Of a stretch of 64,000 nucleotides of DNA, positions 35,516-43,811 are shown in pieces; the stretch's first letter is position 1; every line of letters starts with the position of its first letter. The notes below the pieces were generated by a model, which saw only the letters and a list, made by a program, of their open reading frames with translations, did no database searches and had not been told where the DNA came from. The translations under genes were made by a program, and so were the position numbers. Origin of the DNA: JACVRX01 sp963831385 (lineage in GTDB: Bacteria > Actinomycetota > Actinomycetes > Jiangellales > Jiangellaceae); contig CAWHPW010000015.1 in assembly GCA_963831385.1 (NCBI GenBank), positions 62,001-126,000 on the forward strand, in the 5' to 3' direction.

Positions 35516-35526
35516 CCGCGTTGGGC

Positions 35527-36204
35527 TCAGGGCAGCTTCCAGTCGACCGGCTCCGCGCCCTGACCGGCCAACAGCTGATTCGCTCGACTGAACGGCCGGG
35601 AACCGAAGAAGCCGCTCCGCGCGGACATCGGGCTCGGGTGCGCCGACTCGATGCAGGGCACGGCGCCGAGCAGGGGTCGGAGGTTTCGTGCATCCCGCCC
35701 CCACAAGATCGCCACCAGTGGAGTACCACGGCCTGCCAAGCCGCGGATCGCCTGGTCGGTGACCTCCTCCCAGCCCTTGCCGCGATGCGCAGCCGGCCGG
35801 TGGGGGGTAACGGTCAGGGCCCGGTTGAGGAGAAGGACGCCATGTTCTGCCCACGGCGACAGGTCGCCGGTGCTCGGCTCGGGGTAACCGAGATCGTCGA
35901 CGTACTCCCGGAAGATGTTGACCAGGCTTCCCGGCAACGGCCGTACCTGCGGCGCTACCGAGAAGCTGAGCCCGACGGCGTGACCTGGCGTCGGGTACGG
36001 GTCCTGACCGACGATCAGCACCCGCACGTCCTCGAAGGGCTGGGTGAAGGCACGCAGGACGTTCGACCCGGCCGGCAGGTACGACCGACCCGCCGCGAGC
36101 TCGGCCCGGAGGAAGTCCCCCATGGCCGCGATCCGATCCGCGACCGGGTCGAGCGCGTCTGCCCACCCTGGGTCGACCAGCTCGCGCAGCGGCCGTCCCG
36201 GCAT
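35527..36204 (-). CDS. ung: Uracil-DNA glycosylase
   Basis: A 225-aa family-1 uracil-DNA glycosylase, which removes uracil from DNA to start base-excision repair. The water-activating Asp68 is in VLIVGQDPYPTPGHAVGLSFS (motif 1, shown in part), and HPSPMSARSGFFGSRPFSRANQLL at the end contains the catalytic His and leucine-insertion loop region. Length is normal. The ATG at 36204 gives MPGRPLRELV. Monocistronic. Confidence 0.96.
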   Translation of the reverse strand: MPGRPLRELVDPGWADALDPVADRIAAMGDFLRAELAAGRSYLPAGSNVLRAFTQPFEDVRVLIVGQDPYPTPGHAVGLSFSVAPQVRPLPGSLVNIFREYVDDLGYPEPSTGDLSPWAEHGVLLLNRALTVTPHRPAAHRGKGWEEVTDQAIRGLAGRGTPLVAILWGRDARNLRPLLGAVPCIESAHPSPMSARSGFFGSRPFSRANQLLAGQGAEPVDWKLP

Positions 36205-36304
36205 GGCGCCACACCTTAGTAGGCGGGGAGCGTCAGCTGCCTCCTAGGCCGGAAAGCTTGCCGTTCCATTGGCCTCGGCAGCGCGACAGAGAGAAGCTCG
36301 CGTC

Positions 36305-36694
36305 ATGACCTACCGCGAGGTGTTCCCGATCATCTACACCGCGGACATGCAGAAGGCGTTGGCTTTCTACCGGGACGCCCTGGGCATGGCCGAGACCTTC
36401 CGACTCCCGCCAGACGAGCCGACCTTCGTGTCGCTCACGCTGACGGACAACTCCGGGCTGGCGCTTGCCACCCACGGTGCTACGCCGCCGTACCACGGGC
36501 TGCCGATGCGACCGGGCGCCTACGCATTCGAGCTCTGTATCTATACCGACGACGTAGACAACGCCGTCGCTCACTTGCGGGATGCGGGTTACGCCGTCTT
36601 GTACGAGCCGGCGGACCAGCCCTGGAAAGAGCGGATGGCCTACGTCGCCGACCCAGACGGCAACGCCGTCATGATCTGCGCACGGATTTCATGA
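36305..36694 (+). CDS. VOC family protein
   Basis: A 129-aa glyoxalase-fold protein: FPIIYTADMQKALAFYRDALGM begins it, AYVADPDGNAVMICAR ends it, and YAFELCIYTDDVDNAVAHLRDAG is the second unit. ATG 36305 is preferred over an upstream ATG at 36269, since MTYREVFPIIYT matches homologues. It is followed 25 bases later by the APH-fold gene, possibly one transcript. Function not assigned. Confidence 0.9.
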   Translation: MTYREVFPIIYTADMQKALAFYRDALGMAETFRLPPDEPTFVSLTLTDNSGLALATHGATPPYHGLPMRPGAYAFELCIYTDDVDNAVAHLRDAGYAVLYEPADQPWKERMAYVADPDGNAVMICARIS

Positions 36695-36719
36695 TTCACA
36701 CTCTGCGTGAGAGGAAACC

Positions 36720-37937
36720 GTGTCCCGCGACGTGACGCTGGTGCTCACCGATGGTGCCGACGTCGTGGGGACGCTGCCTCCGTTCCGCGTGCCGACCCCA
36801 TGGTGGGCCGACGTCGCTGTGGTGATCGACGCTGCCAGGGAAATCGTCGGACAGGACGTGACCATCCTGCGGCTGCTCGAAACCTCCACCCCGTCCTCGG
36901 TGATGGGCGGACAAGTGACGTATCTGGCGGAGATCGACCGTCCGCCGACAAGTCGGCTGTCGGCTTGGGCCGGGCCGGATCCGCTGTTGTCGCAGCGAAA
37001 CCGGGCATGGTGGGCGGAGCCCGGCGGATTGGCCGACGCCGTGACGTGGGCGACGGCAGCGCTCGCCGAGAACGGGATCGAGGTCGTCGGCGCTCGCCAG
37101 CAGCGCACCTGGAACCTGTCCGTGCTGGTCCAGCTGGAGACCATCGGCGGACTGGTCTGGCTCAAGGCGGTGCCGACATTCCTCGCCGACGAGGGATCCG
37201 TGCTCAGACACCTGAGCGTTCTCGATATCGCGACCGGAACGCTTCCAACGGTGCTGGGTCACGATCCGTCCCGTCGGATGGCGTTGCTCGCCGACGTTCC
37301 AGGAGTCGACATGTGGGACGCGTCGGCAGCCGACGTGGCCGGCCTTGGCCAGCGGGTGATCGACCTGCATTGCGAGGCGTACGAGCGAAGGGTGTCCATA
37401 GAGCTCGCCGACGCTGTTGCCGACCGGACCACGGCCGGTCTGGTGGCCGGCCTAGCCACGTTTCTCGGCGACGACGTGCCGAACGGACCCATGGCCCATG
37501 CGGTCCGCGTCGGCGTAGCGCGATTACGCGACGAGTTGCCGTCGCGACTCGCACCCCTCGGCGAGTTGCCAGACGTCCTCACCCACGGTGATCCGCATCC
37601 TGGCAACTGGCGAGCCGGCCCGAACGGCGAGCGCGTCTTGCTCGATTGGGGCGACCTCGCGATCGCCAGTCCGTTGGCCGATATCGGCAGCCTGACGTCA
37701 CGACTACCCGTCGGTGAAGCCGGGATGGTGAGAAAGACCTTGATCGGCGTCCTCGCCGCCGCGTTCCGCGTCGACGATCTCTCCGCTGCGATAGACGTGC
37801 TGCCACTGTTGCAGGCAGTCACCGGTGCGGTTCAGTACGCCAACTTCTGCCGCAACATCGAGCCGGCCGAGTGGGTATACCACCGTGACGACGTCACGGT
37901 CTGCCTCCGTGACGCGCTCGACCTCAGCGCGAGCTAG
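36720..37937 (+). CDS. Aminoglycoside phosphotransferase-fold (APH) protein
   Basis: A 405-aa protein starting at GTG 36720. The C-terminal two thirds has the APH/choline-kinase catalytic loop THGDPHPGNW and the metal motif LLDWGDLAIASPLAD. The first 100 residues (FRVPTPWWADVAVVIDAAREIVG, VTYLAEID) look like a separate small beta domain, as in some actinobacterial phosphotransferase-family proteins of unknown substrate. It may phosphorylate a small alcohol or be a resistance-type kinase; the sequence does not decide. Confidence 0.85.
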   Translation: MSRDVTLVLTDGADVVGTLPPFRVPTPWWADVAVVIDAAREIVGQDVTILRLLETSTPSSVMGGQVTYLAEIDRPPTSRLSAWAGPDPLLSQRNRAWWAEPGGLADAVTWATAALAENGIEVVGARQQRTWNLSVLVQLETIGGLVWLKAVPTFLADEGSVLRHLSVLDIATGTLPTVLGHDPSRRMALLADVPGVDMWDASAADVAGLGQRVIDLHCEAYERRVSIELADAVADRTTAGLVAGLATFLGDDVPNGPMAHAVRVGVARLRDELPSRLAPLGELPDVLTHGDPHPGNWRAGPNGERVLLDWGDLAIASPLADIGSLTSRLPVGEAGMVRKTLIGVLAAAFRVDDLSAAIDVLPLLQAVTGAVQYANFCRNIEPAEWVYHRDDVTVCLRDALDLSAS

Positions 37938-37954
37938 GACGTCCGTCGGCCAGA

Positions 37955-38176
37955 TCAGAGGTCTGGCGTCGGTGGAATGACTGGTCCTGGGCCGGGGCCG
38001 GGCGTCGGCGGCAGCGGGCCAGGTTCCGGCGTCGGGGCCGGCGGAACCGGCTGATCCGGAGCGGGCCCGGGGGGCATCGGCTCGGGCGGGCCGGGCTGCG
38101 GGTTGGGATCCGGCGACGGCGGGCGCGGCTCATCCGGCGGCAGGGGCGGCAACGGTGGTTCTGGGGTAGTCGACAT
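37955..38176 (-). CDS. Proline-rich short protein
   Basis: A 73-aa protein of which 37 residues are proline, with many Glu/Asp and Gly and no hydrophobic segment. It would be an extended, disordered chain. It lies head to head with the Ser/Thr kinase gene (82 bases between starts), and kinase proteins of this type themselves have Pro-rich linkers. Homologous short proline-rich proteins exist in actinobacteria, but the biased composition also allows a chance frame; codon choice cannot settle it. Confidence 0.5.
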   Translation of the reverse strand: MSTTPEPPLPPLPPDEPRPPSPDPNPQPGPPEPMPPGPAPDQPVPPAPTPEPGPLPPTPGPGPGPVIPPTPDL

Positions 38177-38257
38177 GCCGCATCACTTCCCGCTCTCAGC
38201 CGGGGCAAACGCGGCCCGCCCCGGCATGCGGCCAGGGTGGGCGGGTACCGTCGTCTG

Positions 38258-39910
38258 GTGAATGCCCCGACGACTGAGCCGCAGTGGCTCGGTCCCTACC
38301 GCCTCGTCGAGCAGATCGGCGAGGGTGGCATGGGTGTTGTGCACCTCGCGGTAGCGCCCAGCGGCGCGCTGGTCGCCGTCAAGGCACTGCGCCCCTGGCT
38401 GGTCGGCGGACACGACGGCCGGACCCGGTTCGGTCGGGAGGTCGCAGCGCTGTCTCGGGTCCGGGGACCTCGCATTGCGGAGGTCCTGGACGCCGACGTC
38501 GAGAGCGATCCGCCGTATGTCGTCACTCGCTATGTGCGAGGCCCGTCGCTCGACCGGGCGGTAGCTGACCATGGGCCACTTCGTTTCCCCGCCCTGGGCC
38601 GGCTTTCGGCCGGGCTGGCCGAAGCTCTCGCGAGCGTGCACGGAGTGGGTGTGATCCATCGGGACGTCAAGCCGGGCAATGTCGTGCTGGCCGAGGAAGG
38701 ACCAGTCCTCATCGACTTCGGGCTGGCCCGTGCCGTCGACGAGACGAGGCTGACGGCAACCGGATTGGTCATCGGGACCCCGGGATATCTCGCTCCGGAG
38801 ACGATCGAGGGCGCCCCTCCATCGCCCGCGACAGACGTGCACGGCTGGGCGGCCACCGTCGCGTTCGCCGCCACTGGCCGCCCGCCCTTCGGGACCGGCC
38901 CGGATTCAGTCGTCTTGGACCGCATCCGTCGTGGCGACCACGATCTTGCCGGGGTGCCCTCGCGCCTCGTCGCCATCCTGTACCGGGCCCTAGCCGTCGA
39001 GCCCGAGCGACGTCCGACCGTTAAGGAACTGGCCGGGCTGCTGGTCCACGGTGGTGACGATGCGACCGCCGTCGTCATGCCTGCCGCCCCGACCGCAGCG
39101 GTCCCGCGTTCGCCGGTGCAGACGCGGCTGGACCTGCCGATGGCGCCTCCGTGGGCGGCGCCATCAGTTGCCGCTCCTTCCATCGGACCGCCGGCCGGCG
39201 CCCGGCCGGCTACCTCGGTTCCTGCGGTTTCCGCGGAACCAATGGTTCCGGCCCGGAGCCAGGAGGCGGCTCCGGTTGCGGCCGCCAAGCCGGCTGGTGC
39301 TCCTTCGATGCCGCCGCCGGAGCCGATCCCGCCTGGACGAACCCGAGCGGTGCGTACCTGGCCCGGCCGGGTAGCCCTGGGTGCCATCGCGTTGGCGATC
39401 CTGATGACGATCGCCGTGGCACCGTACTTGGGGTTCTTCGTCCTGTTCGTCGTCGTCGTTGCGGCGCGGGCGGTATGGCGCACGAAATGGCGGCTCAACG
39501 AGCGACGCATCGCTCGTGGGGTTCAGCGTCGCGACCACTGGGTCAACGCCCTCGGCACGCCGTGGGACCTGGTCGTCGTCGCACTGCCGGCTCTTGCACA
39601 GTGCCTGTGGGTGTCGTTGGCCGGCTACGGCTTCGGCGCTGCCGTGGCGATGGGCAACCCGAACGACGTCCGCGGGCCGTACCTGTTGGGTGGCGTGTTG
39701 GCTTTGCTGCTCCTCTGGTTCGGTCCAGGGACCGCCCGGTTCCGCTATGGCGTTTACGTGCTAGCTGCGCCCATCGATCGGAGCCCACGCTGGGCCTGGA
39801 CCGTCGGTGGTGTCTTTCTCGTCCTGACGTGGGTGTTGGTGCTCATCTGGGACAGCTACGGCACATCCTGGGCGCCGGGTTCCGGTCCGCCGAATCTGCT
39901 GGGGATGTGA
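38258..39910 (+). CDS. Serine/threonine protein kinase with C-terminal membrane domain
   Basis: A 550-aa Hanks-type kinase starting at GTG 38258 (a GTG at 38237 would add seven residues). Kinase landmarks: glycine loop IGEGGMGVVHLA, Lys42 in VAVKALR, IHRDVKPGNVVL, IDFGLARA and the GTPGYLAPETIEG loop. After about residue 270 comes a Pro/Ala-rich linker, then four to five membrane helices (VALGAIALAILMTIAVAPYLGFF first). There is no extracellular PASTA domain. It may sense the membrane state; substrates unknown. It is the last gene before a hairpin at 39915. Confidence 0.92.
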   Translation: MNAPTTEPQWLGPYRLVEQIGEGGMGVVHLAVAPSGALVAVKALRPWLVGGHDGRTRFGREVAALSRVRGPRIAEVLDADVESDPPYVVTRYVRGPSLDRAVADHGPLRFPALGRLSAGLAEALASVHGVGVIHRDVKPGNVVLAEEGPVLIDFGLARAVDETRLTATGLVIGTPGYLAPETIEGAPPSPATDVHGWAATVAFAATGRPPFGTGPDSVVLDRIRRGDHDLAGVPSRLVAILYRALAVEPERRPTVKELAGLLVHGGDDATAVVMPAAPTAAVPRSPVQTRLDLPMAPPWAAPSVAAPSIGPPAGARPATSVPAVSAEPMVPARSQEAAPVAAAKPAGAPSMPPPEPIPPGRTRAVRTWPGRVALGAIALAILMTIAVAPYLGFFVLFVVVVAARAVWRTKWRLNERRIARGVQRRDHWVNALGTPWDLVVVALPALAQCLWVSLAGYGFGAAVAMGNPNDVRGPYLLGGVLALLLLWFGPGTARFRYGVYVLAAPIDRSPRWAWTVGGVFLVLTWVLVLIWDSYGTSWAPGSGPPNLLGM

Positions 39911-39914
39911 TCGG

Positions 39915-39931
39915 CGCCAGCTGTGCTGGCG
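39915..39931. terminator. Small hairpin after the Ser/Thr kinase gene
   Basis: CGCCAGC and GCTGGCG form a 7-bp stem with a TGT loop, beginning 5 bases after the kinase stop codon. No U-tract follows. It could separate the kinase transcript from the DUF47-pit operon. Confidence 0.4.
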
Positions 39932-40021
39932 TAGCTCGTCGAACGACCTGCGCGCGGTGCGCGGCGTGCCTCCAACGCCTAGCATGCGGTGGTTCGACCC
40001 ACTTTCTCTGATGGAGCCGCC

Positions 40022-40639
40022 GTGCGTTTGCGCCTCTCACCACGGGATACGGCGTTCTACGACCTGTTTGCCGCGTCGGCGCAGAACGTCCGTGATGGCG
40101 TCCACCTGCTCGCTGAAGCGCTGTCCGACGACGCCGACCGTCCGACCGTGGCAACTCGGCTCAAGGAGATCGAGCACATCGGCGACGAGCACACCCACAA
40201 CATCGTCCTCCGGGTGAATTCGACCTTCGTCACTCCATTCGATCGCGAGGACATCTACCGATTGGCGTCCGGACTGGACGACGTTCTCGACGACGTCGAG
40301 GCGGTCGCCGACCTCATGGTGCTGTACGGCCTGGGCGAATTGCCGTCGGGAGTCGCTGACATGGTCGACGTACTCGATCGCGCGGCGGAACTGACCGCCG
40401 ACGCGATGCCGCGGTTGCGAACGATGAACCACCTGCAGGACTACTGGATCGAGATCAACCGGCTGGAAAACCAGGCCGACCAGGACTACCGGCGGCTGTT
40501 GGCCCGAATCTTCTCCGGGGAGTACGACGCCCTGACCGTGCACAAGCTCAAGGACGTCGTCGACACGCTCGAGTCGGCGGTCGACGGCTTCGAGCGGGTG
40601 GCGAACATCGTCGAGCAGATCGCACTCAAGGAGTCCTGA
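40022..40639 (+). CDS. DUF47/PhoU-like Pit accessory protein
   Basis: A 205-aa all-helical protein of the DUF47 family, related to PhoU, usually encoded with Pit transporters and thought to modulate them. FYDLFAASAQNVRDGVHLLAEAL, EIEHIGDEHTHNIVLRVNSTFVTPFDREDIYRLA (shown in part as motif region 50-85) and NRLENQADQDYRRL are the family signature. GTG 40022 is chosen; an upstream start at 39989 adds eleven residues. It is followed five bases later by pit. Confidence 0.92.
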   Translation: MRLRLSPRDTAFYDLFAASAQNVRDGVHLLAEALSDDADRPTVATRLKEIEHIGDEHTHNIVLRVNSTFVTPFDREDIYRLASGLDDVLDDVEAVADLMVLYGLGELPSGVADMVDVLDRAAELTADAMPRLRTMNHLQDYWIEINRLENQADQDYRRLLARIFSGEYDALTVHKLKDVVDTLESAVDGFERVANIVEQIALKES

Positions 40640-40643
40640 CCCG

Positions 40644-41642
40644 TTGGAGTCCGTGCTCATCGTCGCGGTGATCGTCGTCGCGCTGGGCTTCGACTACACC
40701 AATGGATTCCACGACGCGGCCAACGCCATCGCGACCTCGGTCTCGACGCGTGCCTTGACTCCGCGCGCAGCTCTGGTGATGGCGGCCGTCATGAACCTGG
40801 TGGGCGCCTTCCTCGGCACCGGTGTCGCCCAAACCGTCGGATCGGGGATCGTCGAGCTTCCCGAGACCGAATCCAGCCTCGTTGTCATACTGGCGGCGTT
40901 GCTCGGTGCCATCGTCTGGAACCTGACGACCTGGTGGTTCGGCCTGCCGTCGTCGTCCTCACACGCCCTGATCGGGGGGTTGGTCGGGGCGACCCTGGCC
41001 GCCGTCGGGACCGTGCAATGGGCCGGCATCACGGAGAAGGTCGTGATTCCCATGATCGTTTCGCCGGTGGTCGGTTTTACCGTCGCGTTTCTGTTCATGA
41101 CGGCGATCATGTGGATCTTCCGGCGGGCAAACCCAGGACGGGTCAATCGCGGGTTCCGCATCGCGCAGACGTTCAGCGCTGCGGCGATGGCGCTCGGGCA
41201 CGGGCTACAGGACGCGCAGAAGACGATGGGCGTGATCACCCTGGCGCTCGTCGTGGGCGGCTTCCAGGCAACGTTCTACGTGCAGTGGTGGGTGATCGTT
41301 CTGTCGGCTAGTGCTCTCGCCGCGGGGACCTATGCCGGCGGCTGGCGGATCATGCGAACCCTCGGTCGGCGGATCGTCCACCTCGACCCGCCGCGTGGTT
41401 TCGTCGCCGAGACAACCGCGTCGAGCATCCTGTATACCACCGCGTTCGTCTTCGCTGCCCCGATCTCCACGACCCAGACGATCACGTCGGCGATCATGGG
41501 GGTGGGCGCGACCCGTCGGTTCTCAGCCGTTCGCTGGGGTGTTGCCGGAGATATCGCGACGGCGTGGGTGCTGACCATTCCGATGGCAGCGTTGGTGGCT
41601 GCCGTCTGCTACTGGCTACTGCACGCGCTCATCGGGCTGTGA
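40644..41642 (+). CDS. pit: Low-affinity inorganic phosphate transporter Pit
   Basis: A 332-aa PiT-family membrane protein starting at TTG 40644 with AAGGAG upstream. Family signatures are GFDYTNGFHDAANAIATSVST near the N terminus (part of motif 1) and the C-terminal copy AMALGHGLQDAQKTMGVITL. About ten helices are predicted. It imports phosphate with protons or as metal-phosphate complex. The DUF47 gene directly upstream is its usual partner. It complements the high-affinity pst system at 44-47 kb. Confidence 0.94.
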   Translation: MESVLIVAVIVVALGFDYTNGFHDAANAIATSVSTRALTPRAALVMAAVMNLVGAFLGTGVAQTVGSGIVELPETESSLVVILAALLGAIVWNLTTWWFGLPSSSSHALIGGLVGATLAAVGTVQWAGITEKVVIPMIVSPVVGFTVAFLFMTAIMWIFRRANPGRVNRGFRIAQTFSAAAMALGHGLQDAQKTMGVITLALVVGGFQATFYVQWWVIVLSASALAAGTYAGGWRIMRTLGRRIVHLDPPRGFVAETTASSILYTTAFVFAAPISTTQTITSAIMGVGATRRFSAVRWGVAGDIATAWVLTIPMAALVAAVCYWLLHALIGL

Positions 41643-41664
41643 GGTCAGAGCGCAAGAACGTCCC

Positions 41665-42468
41665 TCACGGCGCAATCGCCGTCGCGGCGATGACCTCACT
41701 CTCGTCCACGAAGTCCGCCGCGGCCAGCTTGTCGAGTCGGGACCGAACCCGGCGGAGAAAGTCGGTCCGGGCGGCCGGCTCCAGGCTGGCGAGGCGCCTG
41801 CCCGTAACACCGAGAACGGTGTGCCGCGCGACGAACTCCTCGGAGCTGGGCTGGTGTGACCAGGGAATGATCTCCGCCCGGATGTCGCCGTACCCAGCTT
41901 CCCGGAGCAGGGCTCGCAACTTCACCGGGGAATCCATCAGTTCGTGCCGGGCGATGAGGGGGGCGGCCTGCGGAGCGCCAAGCCGGTCGAGCTCGTCGTT
42001 CCAGATGTCCACCGCGGGAACGACTGCGTCCTGGCCCCAGGTGGTCAGGCCGATGGCGCCGCCCGCGCGGAGCACGCGTCGAACCTCGCGCAGCGCCGCC
42101 TCGGGTTGGGACACGTGGAACAGCATGAATGCCATCACGACCACCTCGTAGGAGCTGGTAGCAAACGGCAGCTGTTTTGCGTCTGCGACGACGCGGGCGT
42201 ATCCGGCCGGCGCACGCCGCAGCATGCCCTCTGCCCGATCGGCCGCGACGACGAGCCCCGATGGAGCGATCCGCTGAACTGCGGGTAGCAGGGTGCCGAC
42301 GCCGGTGCCGAGATCGAGTACTCGACGGGCCGAGGAAAGCGGCAGGCGGTCGAGCAATTGAATGGCGGCGGGATGCAACGCGGCTGCCCACTGCTGCTCG
42401 TACGCCTCTGCGGTCGACGAGTAGTAGGCGGCGAGCGCGTCCACGGCGCCAGTTACGGGTACGGCCAC
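41665..42468 (-). CDS. SAM-dependent methyltransferase (class I)
   Basis: A 267-aa methyltransferase. The SAM-binding motif I is RRVLDLGTGVGTLLPAVQ; acidic motif VVAADRAEGML and VVADAKQLPFATSSYEVVVM follow. The rest (LREVRRVLRAGGAIGLTTWG and a mixed C terminus) fits the methyltransferase-11 group. GTG 42468 is chosen because it gives AVDALAAYYSSTAEAYEQQW, a normal N terminus, and overlaps the upstream DUF3152 gene's 3' end by 16 bases; the long upstream extension is not coding in this frame. Substrate unknown. Confidence 0.85.
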   Translation of the reverse strand: MAVPVTGAVDALAAYYSSTAEAYEQQWAAALHPAAIQLLDRLPLSSARRVLDLGTGVGTLLPAVQRIAPSGLVVAADRAEGMLRRAPAGYARVVADAKQLPFATSSYEVVVMAFMLFHVSQPEAALREVRRVLRAGGAIGLTTWGQDAVVPAVDIWNDELDRLGAPQAAPLIARHELMDSPVKLRALLREAGYGDIRAEIIPWSHQPSSEEFVARHTVLGVTGRRLASLEPAARTDFLRRVRSRLDKLAAADFVDESEVIAATAIAP

Positions 42469-43283
42469 GGGTTCGGTGTGCAGGCGTCGAGTCCGTAGCT
42501 CTGTTGAAGCATGATCGGGGCCACCTCGCCCGCGCCAGGACAGTCGGCGTGGGAGAAGCCGAGGGCGTGGCCCATCTCGTGATTGATCAGGTAGTGCCGG
42601 TACCCATCGACATCGGCCCCGTAGGCTTCGATGCCACGGTGCCACCGCTTGGCGTTTACCACCACCAGCGTGCCGTTCCGGCAGGAAACCTCCCCACGTG
42701 TCTGCAACGGGGCGCACAATTTATCGGTGGTAGATGGTGTCGACAGAAGCACCCGAACGTCGCCGTCGGTGTCGACGCGTTGGAAGGCGTGCTCCCCGGA
42801 TGCGATCCAGCTGCGTGAGTCAGCCAGGGTGGCGTCCACGATGCTGGCGGTCTGTTGTGGGTCGTACGGTAGCCCGCCCTCGATTTCGACCGTGTAGCGC
42901 ACGAGATCGCCTGCGCCGACGACGGAGCCGTGCCCTTCGGCAATCGTGAAGTGGCCGGTCCCGGTGGCCGGGATGTCGACGGGCTCCGGCGTGGGTATCG
43001 CGGTGGCCATCGGTCGGCGGCGCGAATCAGCCGAGTCAGATGATTGCGCCAGAGCAGACGTCATAGCGTGCGTGGCCGCGGCTGGGCGGATCACTGGTGG
43101 CTCGGGCGCATGAACTGGCCCAGCCGCCGCCCAGCCGAGCAGCATCAGTGCAGTCGACACTGCGGCAACCTCGATCAGGCGATTGCCACGCCGACCGGGG
43201 AGACCGGGGCGGTTGCGCAGGTGACCAGGTGCACCAGTTGGTGGGCGGCGGCGGCCGCGCTGGGCCTGCACTGCCCGGCTCAT
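42453..43283 (-). CDS. DUF3152 membrane-anchored metzincin-like protein
   Basis: A 276-aa actinobacterial protein with a basic cytoplasmic start, one membrane helix (about 36-55) and an outer domain. HEMGHALGFSH at residues 235-245 is the HExxHxxGxxH zinc motif of metzincins, and PIMLQQ after it supplies a Met-turn-like Met. A cysteine pair (190, 201) and another (248, 268) could form disulfides. DUF3152 proteins are conserved in actinobacteria; peptidase activity is inferred from the motif only. It overlaps the methyltransferase gene. Confidence 0.9.
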   Translation of the reverse strand: MSRAVQAQRGRRRPPTGAPGHLRNRPGLPGRRGNRLIEVAAVSTALMLLGWAAAGPVHAPEPPVIRPAAATHAMTSALAQSSDSADSRRRPMATAIPTPEPVDIPATGTGHFTIAEGHGSVVGAGDLVRYTVEIEGGLPYDPQQTASIVDATLADSRSWIASGEHAFQRVDTDGDVRVLLSTPSTTDKLCAPLQTRGEVSCRNGTLVVVNAKRWHRGIEAYGADVDGYRHYLINHEMGHALGFSHADCPGAGEVAPIMLQQSYGLDACTPNPWPYP

Positions 43284-43373
43284 GTCCCGAACGTTACGGG
43301 CTGACGATTCGGGCCGGGTGTACTTCGAATGGCCCCTGTGACGAAGGTGCCGCCCGACGGGCAGGTGATGGCG

Positions 43374-43655
43374 TCAGGAGCGGACCAGCCGGGCAATAGC
43401 GTCGGAAGCCTCCCTGACTTTCGCGTCGGCGATGTCGCCGCCTTCGGCAACGGCGTCGGCGACGCAGTGCGAGAGGTGGTCTTCCAGCAGGTTGAGGGCC
43501 ACCGACTCCAACGCGCGAGTGGCAGCTGAGACTTGGGTCAGCACGTCGATGCAATACGCCTCGTCGTCGACCAGGCGCTGCAACCCTCGAACCTGACCCT
43601 CGATCCGCCGCAGCCGCCTCAGTACTGCCTCCTTGTTCTGGACATATCCGGTCAT
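43374..43655 (-). CDS. csoR: CsoR-type copper-sensing repressor
   Basis: A 93-aa all-helical repressor of the CsoR/RcnR family. The Cu(I) ligand set is complete: Cys35, His60 and Cys64 (DDEAYCIDVL and LEDHLSHC), equivalent to C36/H61/C65 of M. tuberculosis CsoR. ATG 43655 follows AGGAGG. A matching operator lies just upstream (43690-43712). It is monocistronic: no copZ, copA or other copper gene is adjacent, so its targets are elsewhere. Confidence 0.92.
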   Translation of the reverse strand: MTGYVQNKEAVLRRLRRIEGQVRGLQRLVDDEAYCIDVLTQVSAATRALESVALNLLEDHLSHCVADAVAEGGDIADAKVREASDAIARLVRS

Positions 43656-43689
43656 GTCATCGGCCTCCTGTCGCCCGGGCACCCTAAAG

Positions 43690-43712
43690 CATATGCCCCC
43701 TAGGGGTATGTG
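43690..43712. promoter_or_regulatory. CsoR-type operator
   Basis: The sequence ATATGCCCCCTAGGGGTATG, centred on CCCCTAGGGG, has the pattern of CsoR operators (TATnCCCCCTAGGGGTAT). It lies 35 bases upstream of the csoR start, so the repressor probably controls itself. Confidence 0.82.
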
Positions 43713-43811
43713 GTCGCACCATCCGCGCGCCGTTCAGGATTCGCTGGTCGCCTGATCGCTTCGGAGTATCCGATCCGGCACAGAACGGTGATCAGCTGAA
43801 TGAGCCAGCCG

